Below, one piece after another: positions 30,714 to 39,945 of a stretch of DNA of 64,000 bases (position 1 is its first letter; each line of letters begins with the position of its first letter). The notes beneath the pieces were generated by a model. It was given only the letters and a program-made list of their open reading frames with translations, had not been told where the DNA came from and ran no database searches. Source of the stretch: Betaproteobacteria bacterium (lineage in GTDB: Bacteria > Pseudomonadota > Gammaproteobacteria > Burkholderiales > Casimicrobiaceae); assembly GCA_016717855.1 (NCBI GenBank), contig JADKEV010000021.1:1-64000 (forward strand), written 5' to 3'. A program made the translations under genes and the position numbers.

Positions 30714-31490
30714 CTACCGTCCGCCGCGCGCGCGCCCGATCACGTCGTACACGGCGCGCAGATCGGCGATCGGCATCTGTCCCGGCGCCGAGCTGCCTTC
30801 GCCGACGGCAAAGCTGAGCGACGAGCCGAAGACGCCGCCGATCATCCGCGTCACGGCGCCCAGCGGCCCCATCGACATGCTGATCAGCGGGATGCGCGCC
30901 TTGGCCGCGGCCTGCGCCGTCGCCGCCAGCAGCGTGAGCACGTCGGCGCGGTCGCGCGGCATCACCGCGACCTTGGCCACGTCGGCGCCCAGCCGTTCGG
31001 CTTCGAGGAAACGCTGCACCAGGAAATCGACCCCCGGGGTGTAGCCGAAATTGTGATACGAGAGGATGACCTTGGCGCCGTTCTTGCGCGCGGTTTCGCG
31101 CACGCTGCGGACGTGCTCGGCGTCGTTGCTCATCTCGAAGTCGAGCAGTTCGACCAGGCCGCTCGCGCCGACGGCGTCATAGAGTTTGACAACTTCCGCG
31201 TCGCCGATCGCGATGGGCTCGCCACCTTCCCTGATCGAGCGGCGGGTGAAGATGATCGGCAGGTTGCCGGTCGCGGCGCGCAGCGCGCGCCCGGTCTCGA
31301 GCACCGCCGCCGTGTCGGCGATAGCTTCGAAGTAATCGACCCGCCATTCGATGACGTCGGGGTTCTTGGCCATCACGACGGCGGCCTCCGCGAGCACGCG
31401 CTCGCGGGTCTTGCCGACCAGCGGCGTGCAGATCAGCGGCGTGTCCCCGCCCAGCGTCTTGCCGCGGATTTCAATTCCCTTGCCTTCCAT
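30714..31490 (-). CDS. aroD: Type I 3-dehydroquinate dehydratase (AroD-like)
   Basis: A 258-residue type I dehydroquinase, converting 3-dehydroquinate to 3-dehydroshikimate by a Schiff-base mechanism. The Schiff-base lysine is in DVAKVAVMPRD and the catalytic histidine in LSYHNFGYTPG; PLISMSMGPLGAVTR is the conserved late motif. It closes the long minus-strand operon. In the catabolic direction it joins quinate oxidation to protocatechuate formation. Confidence 0.9.
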   Translation of the reverse strand: MEGKGIEIRGKTLGGDTPLICTPLVGKTRERVLAEAAVVMAKNPDVIEWRVDYFEAIADTAAVLETGRALRAATGNLPIIFTRRSIREGGEPIAIGDAEVVKLYDAVGASGLVELLDFEMSNDAEHVRSVRETARKNGAKVILSYHNFGYTPGVDFLVQRFLEAERLGADVAKVAVMPRDRADVLTLLAATAQAAAKARIPLISMSMGPLGAVTRMIGGVFGSSLSFAVGEGSSAPGQMPIADLRAVYDVIGRARGGR

Positions 31491-31605
31491 CCAGCCATCT
31501 CCTCAAAAGCTGCCAGCATAACCCGCAATCCGGTTTCGTCCTGTCGGCCGCATCGGCGCGCCGGGATCGCGAGCGGCGCGGCCATCGCGGCCATCGTAGC
31601 GGTGT

Positions 31606-32490
31606 TCAGGCGTGGGCCACCGTCCGCGGTTCGTGCGCGGCGCCGGCAACGCCGGCGGTTGCCGACAGGCGGGTCGCGCGGTCTTCGCGGTCGAGGTAGC
31701 TCCGCGCAACCGCCACGGCGAGGCGCGCCACTTCCTCCGGGCCGACGGCCCTGGTCAGCGCCACCCTGGGTATCTCCAGCGCGTACGGAATTCCCTGCGG
31801 CAGGCAGGCGAGGATGCCGCGCACATCGATCCCGCCCTCGCCGGGAAACTGGCGCTCGTCGCGCGCCGTGTGGATGATGCCCGCGATCGTCGGCGGCACT
31901 TCCTTGGCGGCATCGCAGACATGGGCGAAGCGGAACCACTCCGGCGGCAGGCTGGCGAGCTCGTCGAGGGTCGAGTCCGAGCGGCCGAAGTGGAGCATGT
32001 CGACCAGGATGCCGGCGTTGCTCCGGTTCACCGCCCGCACCACGCGGGCGGCCTCCCGGAGATTGCCCGTCTCGGTCCAGTGCGGAAACTCCAGGCTCAC
32101 GCCGATCGACAGCGGCTGCGCGAGGTCGCACAGCCGCGCGAAGCGCGCGACGGCCCGCTCCCGGTCGGGATCGGGCAGCTGCGCGATGATGTGCCGGGCG
32201 CCGAGTTCAGCCGCGGCATCGAGCACGCCGGCAAAGCTCTCGGGCTCGAGCGACGGGTCCATCCGGAAGAGCTCGAAGTCGAGCACCTCGATCCCGGTGT
32301 CGGCCAGCCGCGCCTTGGTTTCCTGCATCAGCGCCCGGTCGTGCGCGAGGTCGTAGAGCACCTCGTCGGGCGTCACCCGCGTCGCGCGCAAGCCCACATA
32401 CCGGTACCCGGCACGGGCGGCGACGTCGATCATCTGCGGCGGCGCGAGCGAGAGCACCGTCAGGTGGGCGAGCGAATAGTCGTGCTTCAT
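31606..32490 (-). CDS. Sugar-phosphate isomerase/epimerase-like TIM-barrel protein
   Basis: A 294-residue AP-endonuclease-2-type TIM barrel. Likely metal ligands lie in SLEFPHWTE, LVDMLHFGRS, FAHVCDA and YALEIPRV. It is not the same subgroup as the dehydratase at 23916. It could be another 3-dehydroshikimate dehydratase, an isomerase or an epimerase for the operon substrate. It lies 25 bp after the ThDP gene. A truncated relative of its N-terminus occurs at 50361. Confidence 0.75.
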   Translation of the reverse strand: MKHDYSLAHLTVLSLAPPQMIDVAARAGYRYVGLRATRVTPDEVLYDLAHDRALMQETKARLADTGIEVLDFELFRMDPSLEPESFAGVLDAAAELGARHIIAQLPDPDRERAVARFARLCDLAQPLSIGVSLEFPHWTETGNLREAARVVRAVNRSNAGILVDMLHFGRSDSTLDELASLPPEWFRFAHVCDAAKEVPPTIAGIIHTARDERQFPGEGGIDVRGILACLPQGIPYALEIPRVALTRAVGPEEVARLAVAVARSYLDREDRATRLSATAGVAGAAHEPRTVAHA

Positions 32491-32515
32491 GGTGTGTACC
32501 TCCTTGTGGGTGGCA

Positions 32516-34297
32516 TCAATCGGCGTGGACGGCGTCGCCGGTGCCGACGTGGTGCACTTTCTTCCCGGGCGAATAGATATCCATGATGTTCCAGTGCCCT
32601 GCGGTCGGCACCGGCTCGTTCTGCATCACGACGTCGATGACGCAGGGCCGGTTGGCCTTGATCGCGCGCTCGAGCGCGGGCCGGAACTCGGCGGCGGCAT
32701 TGATCCGCACGCCGTCGATGCCGTAGGCCTTGGCGATCGCCGCGAAGTCGGGCGAGTACGGCTTGCCGTCCTTCTCGAACACGGTGCCGAATGTCGTCCC
32801 GTAGTGCGCCATCTCGAGCCCGGCGATGGTGCCGAACGCGTAGTTGTTCATGATCACCCACACGACCGCGACGTCTTCCTCGAACGCGGTGGCGAGCATC
32901 GCCGGGTTCTGGCCGAAGCCGCCGTCGCCCACCAGCGCGACCACGACCCGGTCGGGGCGGGCGATCTTCGCGCCCAGCGCCGCCGGCGCGCCGAAGCCCA
33001 TCGTCGCGTAGCCGCCCGGGGTGAAGATCGTGCCGGGCTCCAGCACCGGGAATTGCTGCCCGACGCCGTTCTTGTTCCAGCCCACGTCGGTGGTGATCAG
33101 CGCGTCGCGCGGCAGCACGGCGCGCACGTCGGCCAGGATGCGCTCGGGCCGCATCGGGTAGGCATTGCTTTCGGCATGCTGGCGGTTGCCGGCGACGAAG
33201 GCGGCGCGCGCCGCGGCGATCTCGGCGACCAGCGCGGGGCGCTGGATGCCCTTCGGCAGCAGCCGGCGGGCCACGCGGTTGAGCACCGTCAGCGCTGCCT
33301 TGAGGTCGGCGACCGCGCCGATCTCCACGGGGAAGTTGCGGCCGATCTCGGCCGGATCGATGTCGATGTGCATCAGCTTCGTCGGCGGAAAGTTGAACGT
33401 GTACTCGGGCTCCCAGGAACTGCAATCCGCTTCCGAGAAACGGGTGCCCAGGCCGAGGATCCAGTCGGCCGCGCGGCACTTCTCGTTGATGAACTTCGTG
33501 CCCCAGAAGCCGGTCATGCCGAGGACGAGCGGATGGTCGTCGGGCAGCGCGCCCTTGCCCATCACCGTGTGCGCGACGGGGATCTGCAGGTGATCGGCGA
33601 ATGCGCGCAGTTCGCTGGTCGCGTCGGCGAGCATGATGCCGCCGCCGACATAGAGCACCGGCGACTTCGCCGCGGCCAGTTTTTCGACGATCGCCGCCGC
33701 GGTCTCGTCGTCCAGCGACGGCCGCTGCAGCACCTTGGTGTTCAGCCGCAGCCGCGCGAACAGCTCGACGTCGATTTCCATCGAGAAGATGTCCATCGGC
33801 ACGTCGACCAGCACCGGGCCCGGGCGGCCGGCCTCGGCCAATGCGAACGCCTTTTCGAGGGTCTCCGGGAACAGGTGCGCATGGTCGACGCGCCAGGCGC
33901 GCTTGACGAACGGGCGGTAGATTTCGTACTGCGACGCGTCCGAGTGCAGGTTCACTTCCTGGTGCGGATGCTTGCCGTGGTAATGCGAGGGCACGTCGCC
34001 CGCGATGACGACCATCGGCACCGAGTCCAGCGCGGCGTTGGCCACGCCGGTCGCGGCGTTGGTCAGCCCCGGGCCCAGGTGGGTGAGCAGCACCGACGTC
34101 TTCTTGCCGGCCCGCGCGTAGCCGTCCGCCATGTGCGCCGCGACCTGCTCGTGCCGCGTGTTGACGAACTTGATCTTCCTGCTCTTCGCGAGCTCCGAGA
34201 GCACCGCGATGTTGGTGTGGCCGCACAGGCCGAACACGTGTTCGACGCCGCGCGCCTCGAGGTACCGCACCAGCTGGGTCGAAATCAGTTCCTTCAT
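32516..34297 (-). CDS. ThDP-dependent enzyme (acetolactate-synthase-like; likely 2-oxoacid decarboxylase)
   Basis: A 593-residue thiamin-diphosphate enzyme of the acetolactate synthase/benzoylformate decarboxylase superfamily. The N-terminal Pyr domain holds the catalytic glutamate E50 (NTRHEQVAAHMADGYARA); the C-terminal PP domain has the GDG...NN cofactor motif (G457-G459 to N484-N485). No regulatory-subunit gene accompanies it, so true acetolactate synthesis is unlikely. It sits directly between a citryl-CoA-lyase-like gene and a TIM-barrel gene in one operon with an acylating aldehyde dehydrogenase. Decarboxylation of a 2-oxo acid to an aldehyde for that dehydrogenase is the simplest role; the substrate is inference. 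Confidence 0.85.
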   Translation of the reverse strand: MKELISTQLVRYLEARGVEHVFGLCGHTNIAVLSELAKSRKIKFVNTRHEQVAAHMADGYARAGKKTSVLLTHLGPGLTNAATGVANAALDSVPMVVIAGDVPSHYHGKHPHQEVNLHSDASQYEIYRPFVKRAWRVDHAHLFPETLEKAFALAEAGRPGPVLVDVPMDIFSMEIDVELFARLRLNTKVLQRPSLDDETAAAIVEKLAAAKSPVLYVGGGIMLADATSELRAFADHLQIPVAHTVMGKGALPDDHPLVLGMTGFWGTKFINEKCRAADWILGLGTRFSEADCSSWEPEYTFNFPPTKLMHIDIDPAEIGRNFPVEIGAVADLKAALTVLNRVARRLLPKGIQRPALVAEIAAARAAFVAGNRQHAESNAYPMRPERILADVRAVLPRDALITTDVGWNKNGVGQQFPVLEPGTIFTPGGYATMGFGAPAALGAKIARPDRVVVALVGDGGFGQNPAMLATAFEEDVAVVWVIMNNYAFGTIAGLEMAHYGTTFGTVFEKDGKPYSPDFAAIAKAYGIDGVRINAAAEFRPALERAIKANRPCVIDVVMQNEPVPTAGHWNIMDIYSPGKKVHHVGTGDAVHAD

Positions 34298-34350
34298 TTT
34301 CTGCTCCTTTGGTTCTTGGGCCCGCGCTTCTTTGCGCGGTGCGTTGCGAT

Positions 34351-35217
34351 TCAGTCGTTGCCGGCCGCGCCGGGGGCGGCGGCAGCCACCGGCACGGCGC
34401 GTCGCGCCGGTCCGCTGTAGCGGTAGGGAATTTCCTTGGGCATCGGCCCCATGATCCGGCGGCCGCGCTGCTTCTGTTCCCAGGCGTGCGCGAGGATTCC
34501 GACCGAACGCGAGAGGACGAAGAGGCCGCGCCCGAGTTCAGGCTCGAAGCCGAGTTCGCAGAAGATGACGGCGGTGATGCCGTCGATGTTCATCGGGATG
34601 TGGCGCTTCTTGATCACTTTGAGCGCCGCCTCGACGGCGTGCCCGATCGCGGCGTAGCGGCCGGATACTACGCCCGCGGCCACGGCCTTCGCGACGAGCG
34701 CGAACAGCGGCGCCGTCCGCGGATCGATGGGATGGAAGCGGTGGCCGAAGCCGGGGACGATCTTTTCCCCGGCGTCGATCTGGCGCTGGATCACGGCGAT
34801 CGCGGCCTGGACCAGGTCCCCGCCGGCGCCGGCCTCGGCGTCGATCGCGCCATAGAGTTCCATCGCCTGCTGGCCGGCGCCGCCGTGGATGTCGTCGAGG
34901 ACGTTGACCGCCGAGGCCATCGCGCCGTTGAGCGGCAGCCCGCAGGTCACCGCCATCCGCGCGATCGCGATCGACGGCGCGTGCGGCCCGTGGTCGACGC
35001 CGGGCACCATGGCCGCTTCGAGCAGGTCCGACTGCGCGCGCGAGGGCAGTTCGCCGCGCAGCATCAGCCAGATCATGTCGGGAAAGCGGACATTGCCGAT
35101 CAGTTCCTCGATCGGATAACCGCGGATGGCGATCTTCCCCGGATGGATGTCGATGATGGACGTGTCCCACCACGCGCCGCAGTCGGCGATCAGGTCTTCA
35201 GGTGTCTTTGTGGTCAT
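34351..35217 (-). CDS. Citryl-CoA lyase-like protein (citrate synthase fold)
   Basis: A 288-residue protein with the short citrate-synthase fold of stand-alone citryl-CoA lyases. Candidate catalytic residues are H111 (DDIHGGAGQ), H159 (PGFGHRFHPIDPR) and D212 (NIDGIT), equivalent to the His-His-Asp set of citrate synthase. At 288 residues it is much shorter than a full citrate synthase (about 430), fitting the lyase group. Lyases of this type split a beta-hydroxyacyl-CoA into acetyl-CoA and a 2-oxo acid; citryl-CoA gives oxaloacetate. The neighbouring acylating dehydrogenase could supply its acyl-CoA. Confidence 0.82.
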   Translation of the reverse strand: MTTKTPEDLIADCGAWWDTSIIDIHPGKIAIRGYPIEELIGNVRFPDMIWLMLRGELPSRAQSDLLEAAMVPGVDHGPHAPSIAIARMAVTCGLPLNGAMASAVNVLDDIHGGAGQQAMELYGAIDAEAGAGGDLVQAAIAVIQRQIDAGEKIVPGFGHRFHPIDPRTAPLFALVAKAVAAGVVSGRYAAIGHAVEAALKVIKKRHIPMNIDGITAVIFCELGFEPELGRGLFVLSRSVGILAHAWEQKQRGRRIMGPMPKEIPYRYSGPARRAVPVAAAAPGAAGND

Positions 35218-35280
35218 TGGCGTCTTCGCTGGATTGCCCGAAGAGGGCGGCCGCCGCGCGTGCGCGGCTGGCCGTCCGCT

Positions 35281-36726
35281 TCAGGTCGTGATGGTCTCCA
35301 CTTCGGCCTCGAGCGCCGGGTCGTAGAAGCTCCCGAACAGCTCTTCGTCGGAGGGCTTGTCTTCCTTGATCGGCACCGACACCCAGGTCGTGTTCAGGTA
35401 GTGCTTCAGGTGCACGTTTTCGGAGACGATGTTGCCGCCCCAGGTGCCGCAGCCGAGGCTGGAGGTCATCGGCATCCCGTTGTTGAACGCGCCGGCGTTG
35501 GCCTTCGATTGCGGCTGCCGCACCATGATCCGGCTGACCGGCGCGGCCATTGCCAGCCGGTGGATGTGATCCGGGTCGAACGAGTAGATGCCGCAGGAAT
35601 GGCCCTTGCCGCCGACCTCGTAGATCGCGCGCATCATCGCCAGCGCCTGGTCGAACCCCGTGTACTTGTAGACGGCCAGCAGCGTGGTGAGCTTTTCGCC
35701 CGAGAACGGATGGTCGCGACCGATGCCGTCGCCGTGAACGATGATGAACTTGCGATCGGCGGGAATCGTGAAGCCGGCCGCCTGCGCAAGCTGCTGCGGG
35801 GCGATGGCCACGGTGTCGCCGCGGCGGTGCGCTTCGTCGTCCCACATCGCGCGGCGCAGCGCGGTCTTCTCCGCGTCGCTGGCCAGGTAGCCGCCTTCGT
35901 TCTGCAACTGCGCGAGCAGGCGGTCGAAGATCGAGGCCTCGATGATCAGGTTGCCGTCCGCCGAACAGCCGGAGCCGAAGTCGGAGGTCTTGGACAGGCG
36001 CGTGTTGCGCGCGGCTTCCTCGATGTTGGCGGTCTCGTCGATGACCATCGTCGAATTGCCGGCGCCCACGCCGTAGGCCGGCGTCCCGGAGCTGTACGCG
36101 GCGCGCACCATCGGCTGGCCGCCGGTCGCCACGATCAGGTCGGCCCGCGCCATCAGCGCCTGTGACATTGGAATGTTGACCCGGGTCAGGCATTGCAGGA
36201 TGTCGGGCGGCGCGCCTTCCTTTTCCAGCGCTTCGCGCATCAGCCGCACGGTTTCGAACGACGTCTTCTTCGAGCGCGGATGCGGCGAGAAGATCACGAC
36301 GTCGCGCGCCTTGATCCCGTAGATCGCGTTGCCCGCGGGCGTCAGGTCGGGATTGGTGGTCGGGACGATGCAGGCGATGATCCCCGCCGGCTTGCCGTAC
36401 TTGACGATGCCCTTCTCGGGCAGCTCCTCGATGATGCCCACGCTCTTCTGGCGCAGCGCGTCGCGCAGCACGCCGCGGATCTTCATCCGCTTGCCCATCC
36501 GGCTCACCGCGTCGCCCAGCTTGCTTTCCTCGATGCCCATCTCGACCAGCCGCGTGAACGTCCGCTTGTTGGCGACCGCCCAGGCCACGGCCTGGCACAG
36601 CCGGTCGACGCGCGCCTGGTCGTAGGTTTCGATGATCGCCAGCGCCTTGTTCGCGCGCTCGAACACCTCGTCGAGTTCCTGCTGCTGTTCGGCGGTGATG
36701 CCTTTTCTGACTTCCGTGGTGTCCAT
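35281..36726 (-). CDS. CoA-acylating aldehyde dehydrogenase (SauS-like)
   Basis: A 481-residue acylating aldehyde dehydrogenase, which turns an aldehyde, CoA and NAD(P)+ into an acyl-CoA. The catalytic cysteine is C254 in FGSGCSADG; VPTTNPDLTPAGNAIYG and GVGAGNSTMVID are family features. Closest named relatives are sulfoacetaldehyde dehydrogenase SauS and the EutE/PduP group. No sulfite exporter, phosphotransacetylase or sulfoacetate ligase gene is nearby, so a sulfonate role is weak. The citryl-CoA-lyase-like and ThDP genes follow directly, suggesting a decarboxylate-acylate-cleave sequence. Confidence 0.87.
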   Translation of the reverse strand: MDTTEVRKGITAEQQQELDEVFERANKALAIIETYDQARVDRLCQAVAWAVANKRTFTRLVEMGIEESKLGDAVSRMGKRMKIRGVLRDALRQKSVGIIEELPEKGIVKYGKPAGIIACIVPTTNPDLTPAGNAIYGIKARDVVIFSPHPRSKKTSFETVRLMREALEKEGAPPDILQCLTRVNIPMSQALMARADLIVATGGQPMVRAAYSSGTPAYGVGAGNSTMVIDETANIEEAARNTRLSKTSDFGSGCSADGNLIIEASIFDRLLAQLQNEGGYLASDAEKTALRRAMWDDEAHRRGDTVAIAPQQLAQAAGFTIPADRKFIIVHGDGIGRDHPFSGEKLTTLLAVYKYTGFDQALAMMRAIYEVGGKGHSCGIYSFDPDHIHRLAMAAPVSRIMVRQPQSKANAGAFNNGMPMTSSLGCGTWGGNIVSENVHLKHYLNTTWVSVPIKEDKPSDEELFGSFYDPALEAEVETITT

Positions 36727-36841
36727 GGTGTGGTCCTTTCTATTGGCGTTCGTCGCCGTCCGGTGTCGCCGCGTTGCGCCTCCGGGGTTGATCGGTAGAA
36801 AGCGAGCTTGCCGTTGCGCACATGATCACGGCCTTGTCATT

Positions 36842-38359
36842 TCAGATCGCAGGCGCCTTGGCGCCGCCACCGCGCCCGGTCAGCGCGCGCCACAGCGAGG
36901 TCTGGCTCAGGATCGTCACCGCCAGCGCAACGACCAGCACGGCGGAAATCGGCGCCGTGAAGAACTCGCCCAGGAAGGCGAGCGGATCGTCGCCGGTCGA
37001 GATCATCGCGCGCCGGTACGACACGTCCATCAGCGGTCCCAGGATGATGCCGAGGATCACCGGGCCGACCTGGAAGCCGTACATCTTCAGGAAGTAGCCG
37101 AACACGCCGAAGCCCAGCATCCAGTAGATGTCGACCGGATTGTTCTGGATCGCGTAGGTGCCGACGGCCGAGAGCACGAGGATCAGCGGCAGCAGGATCG
37201 GCTTCGGCGTCTCCACGATCTTGGCGAAGATGCGGATGCCGGACAGGCCCATCGGCAGCAGGAAGATGTTGGCGAGCGTCAGGTTGCCGACGCAGAACCA
37301 GAACAGGTGCGGCGTCTCGATCAGCATCATCGGCCCGGGCTTGAGGCCATGGATGTAGAGCGCGCCGATGATCACCGCCGTCACCGCGTCGCCCGGGATG
37401 CCCAGCGTGAGCATCGGGATGTAGGCGCCGCCGACCGCCGCGTTGTTCGCCGATTCGGGGGCGACGAGGCCCTCGTAGGCGCCTTCGCCGAAAGGCCTGG
37501 ACGGATTCCTGGTCGTGCGCTTGGCGTGGTCGTAGGCCATCAGCGCCGCGATGTCGCCGCCGGCGCCCGGCAGGGCGCCGATGACCACACCGATCGACGA
37601 GCAGCGCAAGCCCAGCGGCAGGTATTTGCGCATCAACGCCCACGAGGGCAGGATCTTGCTGACGTTCTGCTTGACCGGCGTGACGCCCAGGTGATGCAAC
37701 TGGACGAGGACTTCGGCGACGCCGAAGAACCCGATCATCGCCGCGACGTAGGGAATGCCCCCGGTCAGCTGGATCGAGCCGAAGGTGAAGCGCCCTTCCG
37801 CGGTCAGCGGGTCCAGGCCGACCATCCCCAGCAGCACGCCGACCGCGCCGGCGAACACGCCCTTGGCCATCGACTCGCCGGAGAGGCTGCCGACGAGCAG
37901 GATGCCCCAGATCGCGAGCAGCAGGTAGTCGCGTGGGGCGAACAGCAGCGAGAGCTTGGACAGTTGCGGCGCCGCCACCGCCAGCGCGATGATGCCGATG
38001 AAGCCGCCCAGCACCGACACGACGGTCGTGAGCCCGATGGCCACGCCGGCTTCGCCGCGCTGGGCGAGCGGATAGCCATCGAGCGCGGTGGCGATCGCCG
38101 CCGGCGCGCCGGGAATGTTGAGCAGGATCGCGCTGCGCGAGCCGCCGTAGACGCCGCCCAGGTAGATGCCGGCGATCAGCGCCAGCGCCTCGTTGACGTG
38201 CCACTTGAACGTGAACGAGATCAGGATCGACACCGCCATGGTCACCGACAAGCCGGGAATGGCGCCGATGTAGATGCCGGCGAACGTGCCCGCCGCCGTC
38301 AGGAACAGCAGGTACGGGTCGGTCCACGACATGAAGAAATACGACAGGGCCTCGCTCAT
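36842..38359 (-). CDS. tctA: Tripartite tricarboxylate transporter large permease TctA
   Basis: A 505-residue membrane protein with about eleven segments and the TctA signatures GAIPGLSVTMAVSI and GALPGAGGDIAALMAYDHAK. It overlaps tctB by 4 bp. TctABC systems carry citrate and other di- or tricarboxylates, and the wider family carries aromatic acids. Its place in the operon means its cargo is probably the substrate of the downstream enzymes. Confidence 0.92.
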   Translation of the reverse strand: MSEALSYFFMSWTDPYLLFLTAAGTFAGIYIGAIPGLSVTMAVSILISFTFKWHVNEALALIAGIYLGGVYGGSRSAILLNIPGAPAAIATALDGYPLAQRGEAGVAIGLTTVVSVLGGFIGIIALAVAAPQLSKLSLLFAPRDYLLLAIWGILLVGSLSGESMAKGVFAGAVGVLLGMVGLDPLTAEGRFTFGSIQLTGGIPYVAAMIGFFGVAEVLVQLHHLGVTPVKQNVSKILPSWALMRKYLPLGLRCSSIGVVIGALPGAGGDIAALMAYDHAKRTTRNPSRPFGEGAYEGLVAPESANNAAVGGAYIPMLTLGIPGDAVTAVIIGALYIHGLKPGPMMLIETPHLFWFCVGNLTLANIFLLPMGLSGIRIFAKIVETPKPILLPLILVLSAVGTYAIQNNPVDIYWMLGFGVFGYFLKMYGFQVGPVILGIILGPLMDVSYRRAMISTGDDPLAFLGEFFTAPISAVLVVALAVTILSQTSLWRALTGRGGGAKAPAI

Positions 38360-38853
38360 CGGAGCACTCCCCGCAACACGCCTTCAGGCAGTACGACGGA
38401 AAAGGCGGTCTGGAACACCAGATAGATCGCAGCCAGTGACAGCGCGCTGATAACCAGCGTGAACACGATCCGCCGGCTGCCGAGCGTGAACATCGACGCG
38501 GCAAGAAAGGCGAATGAACTGATGATGAACCCGAGCGGCTCCAGCGCCAGCATGTAGACGACGATCAGCGCGGTGAACATCACGATGGGCAGCGGCAGGA
38601 CCTGATGCGCGAACTGGCGCGCCAGGCTGCTGCCCGCGGGGATCTCCGGCTTGGGACTGCGCAGCGTGTTGCGCAGGAAGACCAGCGCCGAGGCGCTCAT
38701 CACGGCCGCGGCGACCATCGGCATCACGCCGGGCGCGCTCCACGAGGACAGGCCGGAGATCCGCCACGCCTGCCACAGCGCGGTCAGGCCGAACACCAGC
38801 ATGGCGAGCGCGAAGACGAGTTCGCCGGGAACGCGAGGGCGGGATGCATCCAC
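38356..38853 (-). CDS. tctB: Tripartite tricarboxylate transporter small permease TctB
   Basis: A 165-residue membrane protein with four hydrophobic segments, matching TctB length and topology (GLSSWSAPGVMPMVAAAVMS, then LEPLGFIISSFAFLAASMFT). Its stop overlaps the tctA start (ATGA). It lies 70 bp after the binding-protein gene. Confidence 0.88.
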   Translation of the reverse strand: MDASRPRVPGELVFALAMLVFGLTALWQAWRISGLSSWSAPGVMPMVAAAVMSASALVFLRNTLRSPKPEIPAGSSLARQFAHQVLPLPIVMFTALIVVYMLALEPLGFIISSFAFLAASMFTLGSRRIVFTLVISALSLAAIYLVFQTAFSVVLPEGVLRGVLR

Positions 38854-38923
38854 GGCTGTCTCCTGGCGAGATGGGGAAGGGGCTGTCGAGTGCGGGCCCG
38901 ACGCTGCCGGGCCCGCTCCAGGA

Positions 38924-39922
38924 TCAGGGCCGGGGAATTCCGAACTTTTCCGGCGAGACCTTGGCGGCGCCCACGTCCTGCAGCACCCACGAGGTCACCG
39001 ACTGCCACTTCTTCAGGAACGCATCGGCTTCGGCGCCGGAGACGTTCATCATCACGTTGCCGCGGTCCTTCATCAGCGTCTGGAACTGCGCGTTGTCGGC
39101 GGCGGTCTTGAACGCCTTGGTCAGCGTCGCCTTGACGTCCTCGGGCGTGTCGCGCTTGACCCATATGCCGTAGAACGGCCCCCACGGCAGGTACTTGCCG
39201 AACTCCGGATACTCCTTGGTGATGGGCGGAATGTTGGGAAACCCCTGCAATGGCAACGGTTCGGTGTCGATCACGGACAGCGCCTTGAGCCGGCCCGCCT
39301 TGATGCTCTCGGTCGCCGCGCCGGAACCCACCGGCATCATGTCGACGTGTCCGCCCATCAGCGCGGTGAGGTCGGGGCTTTCGTCGTCGAACGGCACCGA
39401 GATGACCTGGAACTTGGTGACGGAGTTCAGCATCGAGCCGATCGTATGCGGCAGTCCGCCGGGGCCGGTGGAACCCATCTTCAGCTTGCCCGGGCGCTTC
39501 TTCGCATCCTCGACGAAGTCCTTCACCGAATTCCACGGCGCGTCCTTGGCCACGACGATGACCGCGACGCCGCGGCCGAGCACGTTGACCGGATAGAACT
39601 TCTCGTAGCCGAAATCGGCGATGCCCAGCACCTGGTGCAGTTGCGGATTCTCGGCGCCGTAGAGCAGCGTGTAGCCGTCTGCCGGCGCGTTGTTGACGAA
39701 GTTCGTCGAGATCGCGCCGGTGCCGCCCGACTTGTTGACCAGGACGACTTTCTTGCCCAGCGCAGCCTCGGCGTGCGGCGCGACCGCGCGCGCGACGACG
39801 TCGGTGGCGCCGCCGGCGCCCCACATGATGACGCCGGTCAGTTCACGGTCGGGATAGGCCGCGGCGGCGAGGCCCGCGAACAGGGTCAGGGCCGTTGCGC
39901 CCAGGAGCTTCCGGTAAGACAT
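38924..39922 (-). CDS. tctC: Tripartite tricarboxylate transporter solute-binding protein TctC (Bug family)
   Basis: A 332-residue periplasmic Bug-family protein. Signal peptide MSYRKLLGATALTLFAGLAA, then YPDRELTGVIMWGAGGATDV and KVVLVNKSGGTGAIST, the ligand-loop motifs. GGAGGT precedes the ATG at 39922. Being linked to TctAB it is a working partner rather than an orphan. The atypical MWGAGGATD (usual form: PFxAGGxxD) may affect specificity. Confidence 0.9.
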   Translation of the reverse strand: MSYRKLLGATALTLFAGLAAAAYPDRELTGVIMWGAGGATDVVARAVAPHAEAALGKKVVLVNKSGGTGAISTNFVNNAPADGYTLLYGAENPQLHQVLGIADFGYEKFYPVNVLGRGVAVIVVAKDAPWNSVKDFVEDAKKRPGKLKMGSTGPGGLPHTIGSMLNSVTKFQVISVPFDDESPDLTALMGGHVDMMPVGSGAATESIKAGRLKALSVIDTEPLPLQGFPNIPPITKEYPEFGKYLPWGPFYGIWVKRDTPEDVKATLTKAFKTAADNAQFQTLMKDRGNVMMNVSGAEADAFLKKWQSVTSWVLQDVGAAKVSPEKFGIPRP

Positions 39923-39945
39923 GGTGTACCTCCGAGATTTGTGGT

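Noticed and set aside
32516..34297. ThDP enzyme as acetolactate synthase (IlvB/IlvI)
   Set aside because: There is no small regulatory subunit or ilvC nearby and the operon is catabolic.
32516..36726. Sulfoacetaldehyde/sulfoacetate degradation (SauS plus Xsc)
   Set aside because: The aldehyde dehydrogenase is SauS-like, but no phosphotransacetylase, sulfoacetate-CoA ligase or sulfite exporter gene is near, and the lyase gene has no role in that pathway.
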